From NCBI GenBank assembly GCA_902799765.1, contig CADCBZ010000044.1:1-41037 (forward strand): a stretch of DNA of 41,037 bases. Reading direction: 5' to 3'. Within the stretch, counting starts at the first letter, position 1. The number at the start of each line of letters is the position of its first letter. Position numbers and translations under genes: made by a program. This DNA is from an uncultured Prevotellaceae bacterium. GTDB lineage: Bacteria > Bacteroidota > Bacteroidia > Bacteroidales > Bacteroidaceae. The notes beneath the pieces were generated by a model, which saw nothing but the letters and a program-made list of their open reading frames with translations, made no database searches and was not told the DNA's origin. Of this stretch, positions 40,350 to 41,037 are shown piece by piece.

Positions 40350-41037
40350 TTAGTCGGCAAGCTTAGCCTTGATCATCTCGCGGTTGAGGCGAGCGATGTT
40401 GGCGATGGTCTCGTTCTTCGGGCAGACGGCCTCGCAGGCGCGAGTGTTGGTGCAGTTACCGAAGCCGAGTTCGTCCATCTTGGCGATCATGTTCTTCACA
40501 CGACGAGCAGCCTCTACGCGACCCTGCGGAAGCAGAGCGAGCTGGCTGACCTTCGATGATACGAACAGCATGGCTGAACCGTTCTTACAAGCAGCGACGC
40601 AAGCGCCACAGCCGATGCAAGATGCGCAGTCCATAGCCTCGTCAGCATCCTCTTTAGGAATCAGGATAGCGTTGGCATCCTGAGCCTGACCTGTGCGGAT
40701 TGTAGTGTAACCACCAGCCTGGATGATCTTATCGAAGGCATTGCGGTCAACCATACAGTCTTTAATCACGGGGAAGGCAGCTGAACGCCAAGGCTCAACA
40801 GTGATCACATCACCATCGTTGAAGCGGCGCATGTAGAGCTGACAGGTGGTAGCACCGCGCTCTGTCTTGCCGTGAGGCGTACCGTTAATATACAGCGAGC
40901 ACATACCGCAGATACCCTCGCGGCAGTCGTGATCGAACACGAAGGGCTCCTTGCCTTCGTTGATGAGCTCCTCGTTCAGGATGTCGAGCATCTCGAGGAA
41001 CGAGGTATCATCGGGAATATCGTGCATCTCGTGGGTG
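40350..41037 (-). CDS. frdB: Succinate dehydrogenase/fumarate reductase iron-sulfur subunit, N-terminal end outside
   Basis: About 229 residues are in view; the frame stays open to the edge (Thr-His-Glu before MHDIPDD), so perhaps 20-30 N-terminal residues are missing. The [2Fe-2S] ligands are in [16 protein letters not shown] and [10 protein letters not shown], the [4Fe-4S] in [14 protein letters not shown], the [3Fe-4S]/[4Fe-4S] region in [15 protein letters not shown]. It passes electrons between the flavoprotein subunit and quinone in fumarate respiration, which is central in Prevotella/Bacteroides. Subunits A and C are expected just upstream, outside. frdB or sdhB cannot be told apart by sequence; the symbol follows the usual anaerobic role. 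Confidence 0.93.
   Translation of the reverse strand, partial: THEMHDIPDDTSFLEMLDILNEELINEGKEPFVFDHDCREGICGMCSLYINGTPHGKTERGATTCQLYMRRFNDGDVITVEPWRSAAFPVIKDCMVDRNAFDKIIQAGGYTTIRTGQAQDANAILIPKEDADEAMDCASCIGCGACVAACKNGSAMLFVSSKVSQLALLPQGRVEAARRVKNMIAKMDELGFGNCTNTRACEAVCPKNETIANIARLNREMIKAKLAD

Overview
The window reads as a chromosomal segment of an anaerobic gut or rumen Bacteroidota, most likely Prevotella or a close relative. The reasons are the repeated Bacteroidota promoter form (TTG, about 20 bases, then TAnnTTTG) in front of many genes, weak Shine-Dalgarno signals, lineage-typical families (DUF2851, DUF5672, DUF6078, HU-like protein with a C-terminal helix-turn-helix, DUF2207, AzgA-like permease) and secreted polysaccharide-degrading enzymes. 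No rRNA, tRNA, CRISPR array or complete prophage was seen.

Layout. 1-4233 (minus): a beta-mannan operon with its own promoter: GH26 lipoprotein mannanase, GPH sugar symporter, cellobiose/mannobiose 2-epimerase and the start of a secreted GH43-like enzyme cut by the window edge. 4269-6756 (minus): dprA and a DUF2851 gene. 6792-8968 (plus): dusB and a stand-alone AAA+ ATPase with a palindromic operator-like site. 9078-13737 (minus): an envelope block with a 39-residue membrane peptide, an LpxL/HtrB-like acyltransferase, a DUF5672 protein and an LTA-synthase-like phosphatase-superfamily enzyme; the last two sit behind two copies of one duplicated leader of about 300 bp. 13767-15990 (plus): a VapE-type P-loop ATPase flanked by highly periodic repeat arrays, then a Cys-rich DUF6078 gene. 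15993-19087 (minus): a frame-broken CE2-like acetylesterase and a GH97 enzyme, divergent from a Crp/Fnr regulator. 19935-22599 (minus): anaerobic ribonucleotide reductase nrdDG, with nrdD broken by a small frameshifting deletion. 22661-25400: a DUF2207 membrane protein and a convergent bile-acid-symporter-family transporter. 25420-27342 (plus): ruvB, coaD, ybeY. 27368-33076 (minus): histidine kinase, purine permease, bcp, murQ and a THUMP-like methyltransferase. 33100-36083 (minus): sodB, tfoX-like, DMT transporter, mscS. 36186-38412: a SIMPL protein, an HU-like protein preceded by four 21-bp repeats, and a two-gene minus-strand unit (67-residue unknown plus PUA/EVE-like protein). 38464-39617: a RAYT-type HUH transposase whose own reading frame contains the same perfect palindrome that lies just after its stop codon. 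39635-41037 (minus): a cytidylate-kinase-like protein and the succinate/fumarate dehydrogenase iron-sulfur subunit, cut by the edge.

How it works together: the glycan genes (GH26, symporter, epimerase, GH43, CE2, GH97) would suit degradation of acetylated galacto(gluco)mannan, although the phosphorylase usually paired with the epimerase is not in view. The most unusual material is (i) the duplicated leader with three copies of a 17-nt element arranged so that two alternative hairpins are possible, (ii) the VapE locus with a 22-bp-period palindrome array and 11-bp-period CCTAAC arrays facing each other across the gene, (iii) the HU gene with 21-bp-period leader repeats, and (iv) the RAYT/palindrome pair. 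All assignments come from reading the sequence; no database search was run.
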